From Microglena sp. YARC (taxonomy: Eukaryota > Chlorophyta > Chlorophyceae > Chlamydomonadales > Chlamydomonadaceae): a DNA stretch of 64,000 nucleotides. A program made the translations under genes and the position numbers. Below are positions 14,401 to 23,770 of the stretch, in pieces. The notes under the pieces are model-generated. The model was not told where the DNA came from. It saw nothing but the letters and a program-made list of their open reading frames with translations, and did not search any database. The DNA lies in assembly GCA_022414725.1 (NCBI GenBank), contig CM039463.1, forward strand, positions 57,303,999 to 57,367,998, in the 5' to 3' direction. Positions within the stretch are counted from its first letter, which is position 1. Each line of letters opens with the position of its first letter.

Positions 14401-17400
14401 AGGTGGATACAACCTGATAGCTATGTACTGTATAGGTGGATACAACCTGTATAGCTATGTACTGTATAGGTGGATACAACCTGTATAGCTATGTACTGTA
14501 TAGGTGGATACAACCTGTATAGCTATGTACTGTATAGGTGGATACAACCTGTATAGCTATGTACTGTATAGGTGGATACAACCTGTATAGCTATGTACTG
14601 TATAGGTGGATACAACCTGTATAGCTATGTACTGTATAGGTGGATACAACCTGTATAGCTATGTACTGTATAGGTGGATACAACCTGTATAGCTATGTAC
14701 TGTATAGGTGGATACAACCTGTATAGCTATGTACTGTATAGGTGGATACAACCTGGATAGCTATGTACTGTATAGGTGGATACAACCTGGTATAGCTATG
14801 TACTGTATAGGTGGATACAACCTGTATAGCTATGTACTGTATAGGTGGATACAACCTGTATAGCTATGTACTGTATAGGTGGATACAACCTGTATAGCTA
14901 TGTACTGTATAGGTGGATACAACCTGTATAGCTATGTACTGTATAGGTGGATACAACCTGGTATAGCTATGTACTGTATAGGTGGATACAACCTGTATAG
15001 CTATGTACTGTATAGGTGGATACAACCTGTATAGCTATGTACTGTATAGGTGGATACAACCTGTATAGCTATGTACTGTATAGGTGGATACAACCTGTAT
15101 AGCTATGTACTGTATAGGTGGATACAACCTGTATAGCTATGTACTGTATAGGTGGATACAACCTGATAGCTATGTACTGTATAGGTGGATACAACCTGTA
15201 TAGCTATGTACTGTATAGGTGGATACAACCTGTATAGCTATGTACTGTATAGGTGGATACAACCTGTATAGCTATGTACTGTATAGGTGGATACAACCTG
15301 TATAGCTATGTACTGTATAGGTGGATACAACCTGTATAGCTATGTACTGTATAGGTGGATACAATGTATAGCTATGTACTGTATAGGTGGATACAACCTG
15401 TATAGCTATGTACTGTATAGGTGGATACAACCTGGTATAGCTATGTACTGTATAGGTGGATACAACTGTATAGGTGGCTATAGTACTGTATAGGTGGATA
15501 ACAAATAGCTATGTACTGTATAGTACTATGTATATAGGTGGATACAACCTGTATAGCTATGTACTGTATAGGTGGATACAACCTGTATAGCTATGTACTG
15601 TATAGGTGGATACAACCTGTATAGCTATGTACTGTATAGGTGGGTGATACAACCTGATAGCTATGTACTGTATAGGTGGATACAACCTGTATAGCTATGT
15701 ACTGTATAGGTGGATACAACCTGTATATAGCTATGTACTGATATACCTGGTGTATATACAACCTGTATAGCTATGTACTGTATAGGTGGATACAACTGGA
15801 GCTAGTACTGTATAGGTGATACAACTGTATAGGTGGATACAACTGTATAGCTATGTACTGTATAGGTGGATACAACCTGTTAGCTATGTACTGTATAGGT
15901 GGATACAACCTGTATAGCTATGTACTGTATAGGTGGATACAACCTGATAGCTATGTACTGTATAGGTGGATACTGGAACCTGTTATAAGCTATGTACTGT
16001 ATAGGTGGATACAACCTGTATAGCTATGTACTGTATAGGTGGATACAACCTGGATAGCTATGTACTGTATAGGTGATACAACCTGGTATAGCTATGGTAC
16101 TGTATATGGTGGATACAACCTGAATAGCTATGTACTGTATAGGTGGATACAACCTGTATAGCTATGTACTGTATAGGTGGATACAACCTGGATAGCTATG
16201 TACTGTATAGGTGGATACAACCTGTATAGCTATGTACTGTATAGGTGGATACAACCTGTATAGCTATGTACTGTATAGGTGGATACAACCTGTATAGCTA
16301 TGTACTGTATAGGTGGATACAACCTGTATAGCTATGTACTGTATAGGTGGATACAACCTGTATAGCTATGTACTGTATAGGTGGATACAACCTGGATAGC
16401 TATGTACTGTATAGGTGGATACAACCTGGTATAGCTATGTACTGTATAGGTGGATACAACCTGTATAGCTATGTACTGTATAGGTGGATACAACCTGTAT
16501 AGCTATGTACTGTATAGGTGGATACAACCTGTATAGCTATGTACTGTATAGGTGGATACAACCTGTATAGCTATGTACTGTATAGGTGGATACAACCTGT
16601 ATAGCTATGTACTGTATAGGTGGATACAACCTGTATAGCTATGTACTGTATAGGTGGATACAACCTGTATAGCTATGTACTGTATAGGTGGATACAACCT
16701 GTATAGCTATGTCTGTATAGGTGGATACAACCTGTATAGCTATGTACTGTATAGGTGGATACAACTATGTACTGTATAGGTGTAATAGCTATGTACTGTA
16801 TAGGTGGATACAACTATGTACTGGTATAGCTATGTACTGTATAGGTGGATACAACCTGATAGCTATGTACTGTATAGGTGGATACAACCTGGTATAGCTA
16901 TGTACTGTATAGGTGGATACAACCTGTATAGCTATGTACTGTATAGGTGGATACAACCTGTATAGCTATGTACTGTATAGGTGGATACAACCTGTATAGC
17001 TATGTACTGTATAGGTGGATACAACCTGTATAGCTATGTACTGTATAGGTGGATACAACCTGGTATAGCTATGTACTGTATAGGTGGATACAACCTGGTA
17101 TAGCTATGTACTGTATAGGTGGATACAACCTGTATAGCTATGTACTGTATAGGTGGATACAACCTGTATAGCTATGTACTGTATAGGTGGATACAACCTG
17201 TATAGCTATGTACTGTATAGGTGGATACAACCTGGATAGCTATGTACTGTATAGGTGGATACAACCTGGATAGCTATGTACTGTATAGGTGGATACAACC
17301 TGGATAGCTATGTACTGTATAGGTGGATACAACCTGGATAGCTATGTACTGTATAGGTGGATACAACCTGTATAGCTATGTACTGTATAGGTGGATACAA

Positions 17401-20400
17401 CCTGATAGCTATGTACTGTATAGGTGGATACAACCTGGATAGCTATGTACTGTATAGGTGGATACAACCTGTATAGCTATGTACTGTATAGGTGGATACA
17501 ACCTGTATAGCTATGTACTGTATAGGTGGATACAACCTGTATAGCTATGTACTGTATAGGTGGATACAACCTGTATAGCTATGTACTGTATAGGTGGATA
17601 CAACCTGTATAGCTATGTACTGTATAGGTGGATACAACCTGTATAGCTATGTACTGTATAGGTGGATACAACCTGGATAGCTATGTACTGTATAGGTGGA
17701 TACAACCTGTATAGCTATGTACTGTATAGGTGGATACAACCTGTATAGCTATGTACTGTATAGGTGGATACAACCTGTATAGCTATGTACTGTATAGGTG
17801 GATACAACCTGTATAGCTATGTACTGTATAGGTGGATACAAACCTGTATAGCTATGTACTGTATAGGTGGATACAACCTGGATAGCTATGTACTGTATAG
17901 GTGGATACAACCTGTATAGCTATGTACTGTATAGGTGGATACAACCTGTATAGCTATGTACTGTATAGGTGGATACAACCTGGATAGCTATGTACTGTAT
18001 AGGTGGATACAACCTGGATAGCTATGTACTGTATAGGTGGATACAACCTGGATAGCTATGTACTGTATAGGTGGATACTGTATGGATACAACCTGTATAG
18101 CTATGTACTGTATAGGTGGATACAACCTGGATAGCTATGTACTGTATAGGTGGATACAACCTGGATAGGACAGCCTATGTTCCTGTTGCTGCTACCAGTT
18201 GTGTTCTTCTATTGATGTAGGCCAGCTTGTGTAGCCAAAGTGGCGACAGAGGACATGGTAGGTGGACAGGATAGCTATTTACTTTATAGGTGGATACAAC
18301 CTGGATAGCTTGAGCTTGAACTTGGTTACATAGCTTCAGCCAGCAATTTGGCTGCTCGCTGTCTTCTGCAGTAAAAAAAAAAGATAACGCCTGGAGGGGC
18401 GTGGTGTTAAGGGGACCCTCCCGTACGCCGCAGCTGGGGAAAGTCACCATGGCAGACATAGTAAGTGTCACCCTCCAGGCTTCTGCAGTAAACAAATTAG
18501 TAACAGGAAAATGTGAAGTCGAACACAGGTCGAAAAAATCATTTTTTCAAACAAACAAAAAATCGACCTGGATAGTACAGCCTATGTTCCTGTTGCTGCT
18601 ATCAGTTGTGTTTTTGGCGGAGCCCCCTCTTCAAGGGGGGCGGGAGCCCCCAGGGTTACCCCGTTGTCCGTTCGTGCACGCGACCGCCTCCCCGAGACAA
18701 AGCCTGACACGTCAGCCAACGTTCTCGTACCTAACTCGCTTCCGTTGCCACCTTTTGTTCCGTTGCCAACACACTCCGCCATTTTTTAGCGTCGCTTGCG
18801 ACGCTGCATAGGACTTGTTCTATCTAGTAGGCCAGGTTGTTTAGACAAAGTGGAGACAGAGGACATGGTAGGTTACCAAGATCGCTATTTGCTGTATAGG
18901 TGGATACGGCCATGTTTATGATCACCCACAATGCATTTATTAGCCGCGTCACCTTGTACATCTCTCCATCTCATTGTATGCTGCCATACCACAGGGTGTT
19001 TGCGGCAAAGATAGCTGCCCGTACCTTCATGTCAACTATGCGCCCAATGCATTCATTACTCCTACCTCCATCTCCTCGTACATCTCTCCATCTCATCCTA
19101 TGCTGCCATACCACAGGGTGCTTGCAGTAACGATAGCTGCCCCTACCTTCATGTCTAAGACCACCCACAATGCATTTATTGGCCGTATCTCCTTGTACAT
19201 CTCTCCATCTCATCCTATGCTGCCATAAAACAGGGTGTTTGCAGTATCAATAGCTGCCCGTACCTTCATGTCAACTATGCGCCCAATGCATTCATTACCC
19301 CTACCTCCATCTCCTTGTATATCTCTCCATCTCTCCAACTCATCCTATGCTGCCATACCACAGGGTGCTTGCAGTAACGATAGCTGCCCCTACCTTCATG
19401 TCTATGACCACCCACAATGCATTCATAACCCGTACCTCCATCTCCTTGTACATCTCTCCATCACTGTGTGCATCTCTCCATCTCATCCTATGCAAACGTA
19501 CCACAGGGAGTTTGCAGCAACGATAGCTGCCTCCAAGTCTATGACCACCCACAATGCATTCATTACACTTCTCTCCATCTCCTTGTACATCTCTCCATCT
19601 CATCCTATGCAAACGTACCACAGGGTGTTTGCAGCAACGATAGCTTCCCCTAGCTTTATGTCAACCACGCGCCTGATGCATTCATTACCCGTACCTACAT
19701 CTCCTTGTACATCTCTCCATCTCCCCATACATCTCTCCATCTCTCCTTCTCATCCTTCTCATCCTATGCTGCCATACCACAGGGTGTTTGCAGCAACGAT
19801 AGCTGCCCCTACCTCCATGTCAACTACGCGCCAGATGCGCCGGTGTGCCTGCACTTCAGCCGGGGCTACTGCCCCCAAGGCTCCAACTGTCCGCACAAGC
19901 ACGTGATCGTGCGAGCAAAGAGGAAATTGACACAGAGCGGGAAGGTAGGTCGGTACATATCGCTTGAAATGTAAGGGTCGCTTGAAATTGAAGGGACTTT
20001 AAATGTATGCTACCGCTTCAGCGGGGGCTACTGCCCCCAAGGCTCCAACTGTCCGCACAAGCACGTGGTCGTGCGACTTAAGAGAAAATTAACTCAGAGC
20101 GGGAAGGTGGGTCGGTACATGTCACATGAAATGTCGGGACTGGAAATGTGAGGGTCGCTTGAAATTTAAGGGACTGGAAATGTATGCTACCACTTCAGCC
20201 AGGGCTACTATCCCTGAGGCTCCAACTGTCCGCACAAGCACGTGATCCAAGATGTATCATTGTACCCCATCCTACTGCATACAGTCCTTACATAGCTCAC
20301 TGGTAAAGGAATTTCCAATTCCACATTCCTTTTGTTCAGGTCGACGGAGGCAAGAATGACAATGCTCGAGATCCTACCCCGCAAGGCAGCCGAAAGCGAA

Positions 20401-21040
20401 AGGGCGAGGACTGGACTTGAATCATCCAAGGTGAAGACATGGCTCCCTTATAGACCTCAATACCTGCCATTTCCCTGTTCAGCGAATGGCTCAGTGGCAG
20501 AGCTCCTAGAACAACAAAGGTTTGGGGTTCGAATCCCTGCAGGTGCGCCTCAGTGTCCGCGGTCGCTGTCAACCGCCATGGTAGCACTGTCCAGCAGGGT
20601 ACTTCCAAGCGCGCGCTGGCGCGCTGCCTTTTTGAGTTATCATTACTCTTCAATACCTGCCAGCCGAGATGACAAGAACTTGGACTTGAACTTGGTTAGA
20701 TGCATGCATAGCTTTTCTTTTGGCTATGAGCAGCAGCTTCTAGACAGCTTCCCTAACCGGCTTTCGGCCAAATCTAATGCGAGCTAGTGCACTTTGAAGG
20801 TGCACAATCAGCTGTACAGCACTGTTGACATATTTGGGTGCAGCCTTGGTGCTGCCTGGAAGCTGCTAAGAAACGCCGAAAAGAAAGCCCTAGTTACGTG
20901 GCTCCAGCCATTAGACCTGCTCCCGTTTCTGGTTCCAAAATGCAAGGAGACCCATCCTCGGGTAAAAATCCTTTCATTGAGAAAATGGCATGGCTCAGTA
21001 GTGAGCTGGTGAATTATTTATTATTTGATTTTGATTTTCT
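937..21040 (+). CDS. ZC3H3-type CCCH zinc-finger protein, 5' end not identified
   Basis: Tandem CCCH fingers of this spacing are those of ZC3H3 family RNA-binding proteins, which act in nuclear mRNA polyadenylation and export in animals; the role here is inferred. Proposed exons are 937-2430, 3759-5028, 7902-8022, 10338-10379, 19783-19944 and, less surely, 20844 to about 21040. All junctions are GT..AG and phase-compatible. The N-terminal half is Ala/Thr/Pro/Gln-rich with repeated KWV motifs (PTKWVA, PSKWVA, NKWVN). Exon 2 carries VYKRKACGKKLVRAG and SCQLVRINNQMYNV, which resemble the short LVR/YK motifs of this family. Finger 1 is C-x8-C-x5-C-x3-H across the exon 2/3 junction. Finger 2 is C-x7-C-x4-C-x3-H. 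Finger 3 starts TCTFFTQ in exon 4 and finishes GVCSNDSCPYLH in exon 5. Finger 4 is C-x7-C-x5-C-x3-H. The last exon is basic (AAKKRRKES). No initiator Met is visible in frame before 1559, so the start lies upstream. Confidence 0.85.
2098..2430 (+). repeat. 114-bp in-frame coding repeat (38-residue unit)
   Basis: GCACCTATGCAAGCACC occurs at 2184, 2298 and 2412, 114 bp apart. The unit therefore adds exactly 38 codons, encoding a Pro/Gln/Ser-rich module (APMQAPARSQSRPSPM and so on). It ends at the exon donor at 2431. This is an expanding disordered segment of the zinc-finger protein. Confidence 0.85.
2556..2752 (-). mobile_element. tRNA-derived SINE, copy 1
   Basis: Read on the minus strand, the head has a tRNA D-arm/A-box (GGCTCAATGGTAGAGC) and a T-arm/B-box (GGGTCGAATCCCT). 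A body follows with CGCTGTCAACCGCCATGGT, and the tail is ACCACGCCCCAGTAGGCGTT plus ATCATTACT. The same head-body-tail order recurs elsewhere in the window. The copy is intronic and pairs with the + strand copy at 3228 as an inverted repeat. Confidence 0.85.
2640..3345. repeat. fold-back structure: two SINE copies flanking AT-rich palindromes
   Basis: The SINE heads at about 2640-2752 (-) and 3228-3345 (+) share a flank ending in TGCAGTCCCCTAATCCCG, so the arms form a roughly 700-bp fold-back. The centre is full of overlapping short palindromes such as ATGATATCATATGATATCAT. A unit with GGTCAATGAATGACCATCAC is itself duplicated at 2879 and 3023. Confidence 0.75.
3228..3350 (+). mobile_element. 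tRNA-derived SINE, copy 2 (3' truncated)
   Basis: The head is GGGCTCAATGGTAGAGC then GGTTCGAATCCCTAC, followed by the shared body CGGTCGCTGTCAACCGCCAT. The tail is missing. Sequence after about 3350 belongs to the CATATGATATC palindromic family. Confidence 0.85.
3417..3614 (+). mobile_element. tRNA-derived SINE, copy 3 (different tRNA head)
   Basis: The body (GGTCGCTGTCAACCGTGATG) and the tail (TACCACGCCCCACCAGGCGT, then TATCATTACT) match copy 1. The head differs: TTAGTCTAGTGGTACACC with GGGGGTTCGGTTCCCCC, closer to an Asp-type tRNA arm. This suggests at least two subfamilies with swapped tRNA promoters. Confidence 0.75.
4998..5760 (+). repeat. donor-edge array of ZC3H3-like exon 2, about 7 copies
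   Basis: Each unit holds the last ~30 bases of exon 2 (AGCAACGCTCCTACTGCCCA and so on), the donor and ~80 bp of intron start. Units begin near 4998, 5109, 5219, 5331, 5448, 5583 and 5701 (period 110-135 bp). Copies differ by substitutions and indels. The first copy gives the phase that completes finger 1 with exon 3. A poly-G run follows at about 5822. Confidence 0.9.
5975..6152 (+). mobile_element. hAT-like MITE relative, damaged 3' end
   Basis: It starts CAGGGTACTACAAAGCGCGC and shares the internal ACTGCGCGTTTCGC...GCAGTTTTT and CTACAAAGCGCTGA blocks with the intact copy at 44627-44812. The expected terminal inverted repeat at the right end is absent; the sequence runs straight into another element. 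Confidence 0.65.
6153..6370 (+). mobile_element. 206-bp dispersed element R1, copy a
   Basis: It begins GCAAGTTCTAGGCAGCGTCG with a short GTCGCCTGCGAC hairpin and continues TGGCGGAGAAAT. It ends with the GC-rich hairpin GGGGGCTCCCGCCCCC and then GGTCCGCCAAAA. Copies occur at 18612-18817 (-) and about 53505-53716 (+). No transposase is encoded. Confidence 0.75.
6470..7901 (+). repeat. acceptor-edge array of ZC3H3-like exon 3, about 7 copies
   Basis: The acceptor CGTGTGCAG followed by AACTGGGGGCTGCAAG recurs near 6793, 6951, 7127, 7280, 7563 and 7740 before the used-looking copy at 7893. Each is followed by AT-rich filler, and some carry a block with TTTGCGTTGCGTCACAAAAA. They are decayed copies of intron end plus exon start. 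Confidence 0.85.
8023..9240 (+). repeat. tandem near-complete copies of ZC3H3-like exon 3, about 7 beyond the first
   Basis: Copies of the exon encoding finger 2 plus its donor (CACAAG then GTGGGTGGCACTG) and a G-rich intron start recur near 8103, 8260, 8440, 8641, 8791, 8951 and 9130. Several retain the Cys codons of GSCTKEKC; others are shifted or lack parts. Each unit ends in long poly-G. Confidence 0.85.
9660..10150 (+). repeat. about 150-bp tandem repeat, 4 copies
   Basis: GGGATCCCATCACATGATTT or a near match recurs near 9675, 9828, 9983 and 10128. Each unit also carries the dispersed motif CAGCCAGCAATTTGGCTGAT (or a variant) with CTTGAACTTGG. It lies in the intron before ZC3H3-like exon 4. 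Confidence 0.8.
10395..18165 (+). repeat. 35-bp satellite array, about 220 copies
   Basis: A 35-bp unit containing TATAGCTATGTACTGTATAG and GTGGATACAACC repeats head to tail for about 7.7 kb. Most units are identical; variants such as CCTGGATAG or CCTGATAG cluster, notably near 17220-18165. The array begins within ~20 bp of the exon 4 donor (10380) and fills most of the 9.4-kb intron inside zinc finger 3. 35 is not a multiple of 3 and no unit-long coding frame is kept. Confidence 0.98.
18376..18479 (-). mobile_element. 5'-truncated SINE with 13-bp target-site duplication
   Basis: The 104-bp insert carries the SINE 3' body on the minus strand (GCCATGGTGACTTTCCCCAG ... CACCACGCCCCTCCAGGCGT) and ends in a T-run. 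It is bracketed by identical CTTCTGCAGTAAA at 18363-18375 and 18480-18492, which is direct evidence of retrotransposition into a pre-existing repeat. Confidence 0.9.
18612..18817 (-). mobile_element. element R1, copy b, with paralogous empty site
   Basis: On the minus strand it reads AACAAGTCCTATGCAGCGTC ... GGGGGCTCCGCCAAAAA. The sister segment at 18195-18215 lacks it: CAGTTGTGTTCTTCTATTGA there, versus CAGTTGTGT, element, TTCTATCTAG here. This sets the element length near 206 bp. No clear terminal inverted repeats are seen. Confidence 0.85.
18995..19782 (+). repeat. acceptor-edge array of ZC3H3-like exon 5, six extra copies
   Basis: Acceptor plus exon start (CCACAG then GGTGTTTGCAGCAACGATAG) recurs with exon starts at 18995, 19117, 19234, 19364, 19507 and 19624 before the used copy at 19783. 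Copies 1 and 3 still encode an open half-finger (GVCGKDSCPYLHVNYAPNA in copy 1). Others carry stops, or lose the Cys/His. Intervals are 117-159 bp. Confidence 0.92.
19945..20250 (+). repeat. donor-edge copies of ZC3H3-like exon 5
   Basis: The 3' half of exon 5 (GGCTACTGCCCCCAAGGCTC and so on) with its donor is repeated at about 20010-20110, still carrying GAGCGGGAAG then GTGGGTCGG. A degraded copy follows at about 20188-20247. The first copy, ending at 19944, is taken as the exon. Confidence 0.85.
20484..20655 (+). mobile_element. SINE copy 4 interrupted by a MITE fragment
   Basis: The head is TGGCTCAGTGGCAGAGC plus GGGGTTCGAATCCCTGC, and the body is GTCGCTGTCAACCGCCATGG. At 20595-20636 it is replaced by CAGGGTACTTCCAAGCGCGC ... 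TTTTTGAG, the left end of the hAT-like MITE seen whole at 44627. The SINE tail then resumes as TTATCATTACT. Confidence 0.8.
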
Positions 21041-21170
21041 CGTCATTTGTGAAAGTGGGGGCTCACCTCCTGGGGTGACAAACCTTTCTAGCAAACATAA
21101 TCGTCTAAATATTGGATATAATCAGGTCACATCGAGGGGGGGCAGTTCCAAACAAAACAATACCCTGTGA

Positions 21171-22412
21171 TCCAATGGGATAGAGCGCGTCGGGAACTGG
21201 ATAAGGTCTTGTTTTTCTATTTGGCCCAGTAGAAAAAAGCAATGGGCCTCCAAAGGTTAGGGGGTGGGTGGGTGTCGAGAGCAAAAATTGGAATTAAATA
21301 TAGGACCTGTTTTTCTAGCCCTAAGAATGGCATGGGAGTGGAACTGGGTTGTTCCTCCACTAAATGCCAGTCACTAGATGCTAGTTGGGAAATATTCACC
21401 GCATGTTATGTCCAGGGGTGGGGTGGGGGGGGGGGTCTCTCTCACCCCGCCCTAACCAAACTCAACAAATTACAGAGCGAGACCTCGTAGTAGATCACTG
21501 CTTCTTTCCTTTTCGTCACTGTGCATCTGTTTCCTTCCTGGTGCCTGGGCCATTTGATTCGATGGACCCACAATCAGAGAGAACTACCTGAGCCAAATAC
21601 TTTATAACGTGTTGCAAAGGACTACATCGTACCCTTCAGCATATCACATTTTATTTATCTTGCCTTGCTCGAGGTCGTGCTAAGCATTCTATTTATCGAG
21701 GTTGGGCAGGTCCCTTAAGCATATTTGGCTACCCCTGGACTGTAGCATACACACATTAGTGATGATTGAAGACCCCCCCACACACACACACCTCCAGTTT
21801 TGTTAGGACACATTGGGGGACAAGTGCCCCCAAGCCCCACTAAACAATGTAACATTGATGATGCTGGTTTGCTTTTTTCTCACACGTGCCCATTTCTCTA
21901 TGGTCATGAGACCAACACCAATGGATAGTCCGTTACAATAGCTGAAGAATGCGCCTACTATGACACCATACAACTCAGTGGTGGCTGTAGAGTGGGTTGC
22001 GGAGATGGGGTTTGGGTGGGTGGCTGCTGAGGGGTGCCTTCACATTTTCTTTCATGGGGTATTTTTGCTTGTAAACACGTCTGTGTAAGTTACAGGCCAG
22101 GGGTAGGCCAAATAGGCTAAAGGGACTAGCCCAACCGTATAGGAAGGGCTTAAAAAGAAAAGGACTGGAGAACTGAACCCCAAACAATCGTTTTACTGAC
22201 GGGGCCCCGAGTTCGTGCTACAGTGATAATTCAATTATACAATATAAGTAAGCCATAATCTCAGTTGGGATGATAATTTAATTGTGCGTTTATCATCGCA
22301 TTTTTTATAAATTGTAAATTGCTACGTTACCCACCTCCTCTGGTGGGCTGTTTTCATTGGAACAAAGAAAGGGGAAGCTAGGGCAGATGACAGAGATGGG
22401 CTTACTGGAGGG

Positions 22413-22464
<52 letters not shown>

Positions 22465-22490
22465 ATGGGGGGGGGAGTTCGTTAACACCT
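21171..22490. other. intergenic stretch with dispersed-repeat fragments
   Basis: No coding region is supported. It holds a fragment of the CAGGGGTAGGCCAAATAGGC family (about 22085-22170; relatives at 35335 and 35455), a CA-run near 21779, a GA microsatellite at about 22411-22455 and G-runs. A related CACCTCCTGGGGTGA block sits just upstream at about 21065. Confidence 0.6.
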
Positions 22491-22858
22491 CACTGAATTG
22501 CTGACTGCTGATATAATTGAGGCGTGGCTTGACATGCTGGACATAGGTATGTCCAGAGGGGTCATGTCAATTCGAAAGATGTACTGCCGACAGCGCAATA
22601 CGCCAGCTTGCTTTCGAGATAGCTTCATCCAGGGTTCATCAGGTCACGGGAGTCAACGTCATCCACTTCCTTCCTTGTTCCTTCATCGTTTCCTTACCCC
22701 TCTGGACGCTTGCTCGCGCCCTTCGTCTGATCGGAAGTGAATTCCGAAGTCGAATCCTCGTTGCTTCCCGGTTCGAAGTTTTGAACTCTTTGAAAGCTGC
22801 CTCTGCCCCCAGTCGCCAACCGTTGCCAGAAGCAAAGGCTTAAGCAGCACGCGTCATC

Positions 22859-23739
22859 ATGTTGCCCAAAGATGCAGGCAGCCGCGCCAAGGTAGGAACC
22901 ATTCAGCGAACAGGGGACCCAAGACACCTCATCTCGCAATCTTCGGCGTTCGCGCTGTCTTTTCTCAGATCACCCCGTGTAATGTTTTTTCATCAATGGC
23001 AGAATGATCGCCCGGCCCTGTTCCTAGCATCACGATAGCTGTCGTCTCTGCCTTTCTTCAGTTATTTCTCCATGCCTAATTCTCTCGCTATTGGCGTGCA
23101 ATTTGCTCGCCCCTGACCTCGCTACCTCCAGCATTCCCATGCTGCCTGCAAGTTGGCTGGCGATCTAACCTTTCAATATCGAAGTCCTCCTTGTTTAGGA
23201 TCGCTGCCCCTTACTGTGGTTCTAATCTGTTCTCATTCTCAACCAACCTGTATCTATTCAAATTCTGTAATGCATGAGATGTTTGAAGTTGAGGTAGAGT
23301 GAAGTACACACTCATGCATGCAACAAGTTGAAGCCCGAGCTAGCACAAGGAGACCCATTCTCTTTGGGTGGAAATCCTTGCATTCAAAAAAAAGGACAGG
23401 CAATGTCCAGACGCCACAGAAGCCGATGCTAGTACCCAACCCAACCCAAATCATACCCAACCCAACCCAACCCAACCCAGCCCAGCTCAGCCCAACCCAA
23501 CCCAACCAACCTAACCAAATCATATATTGCAGCACACCTTCCACACCTTACTGGGGAAGTTTACTGAAACAAACAACCTCCATTTCCATTCAGTTGTTGG
23601 TTTTGATTAGTCGGTTAAAGCATTAATTACATCCCCCCCCCCCCCCCCTTTTTTTTTATTCCCCACCGCCCTTCTCCCCCAGGTGGTGCGAGAGGTGATC
23701 CAGGCATACAGCTATGTTCATTTGCTTACCCCCCCCCCC

Positions 23740-23770
<31 letters not shown>

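Larger units (their letters stand above)
18166..18905 (+). repeat. duplicated segment at the satellite right edge, one copy filled by insertions
   Basis: The segment from GCCTATGTTCCTGTTGCTGC through GACAGAGGACATGGTAGGT occurs at 18173-18260 and again at 18579-18875. The second is interrupted by element R1. Between them lies a copy of the dispersed motif CTTGAACTTGGTTACATAGC interrupted by a SINE. Confidence 0.85.

Noticed and set aside
10395..18165. CRISPR-like regular array
   Set aside because: Units are contiguous with no spacers and the genome is eukaryotic; it is a satellite.
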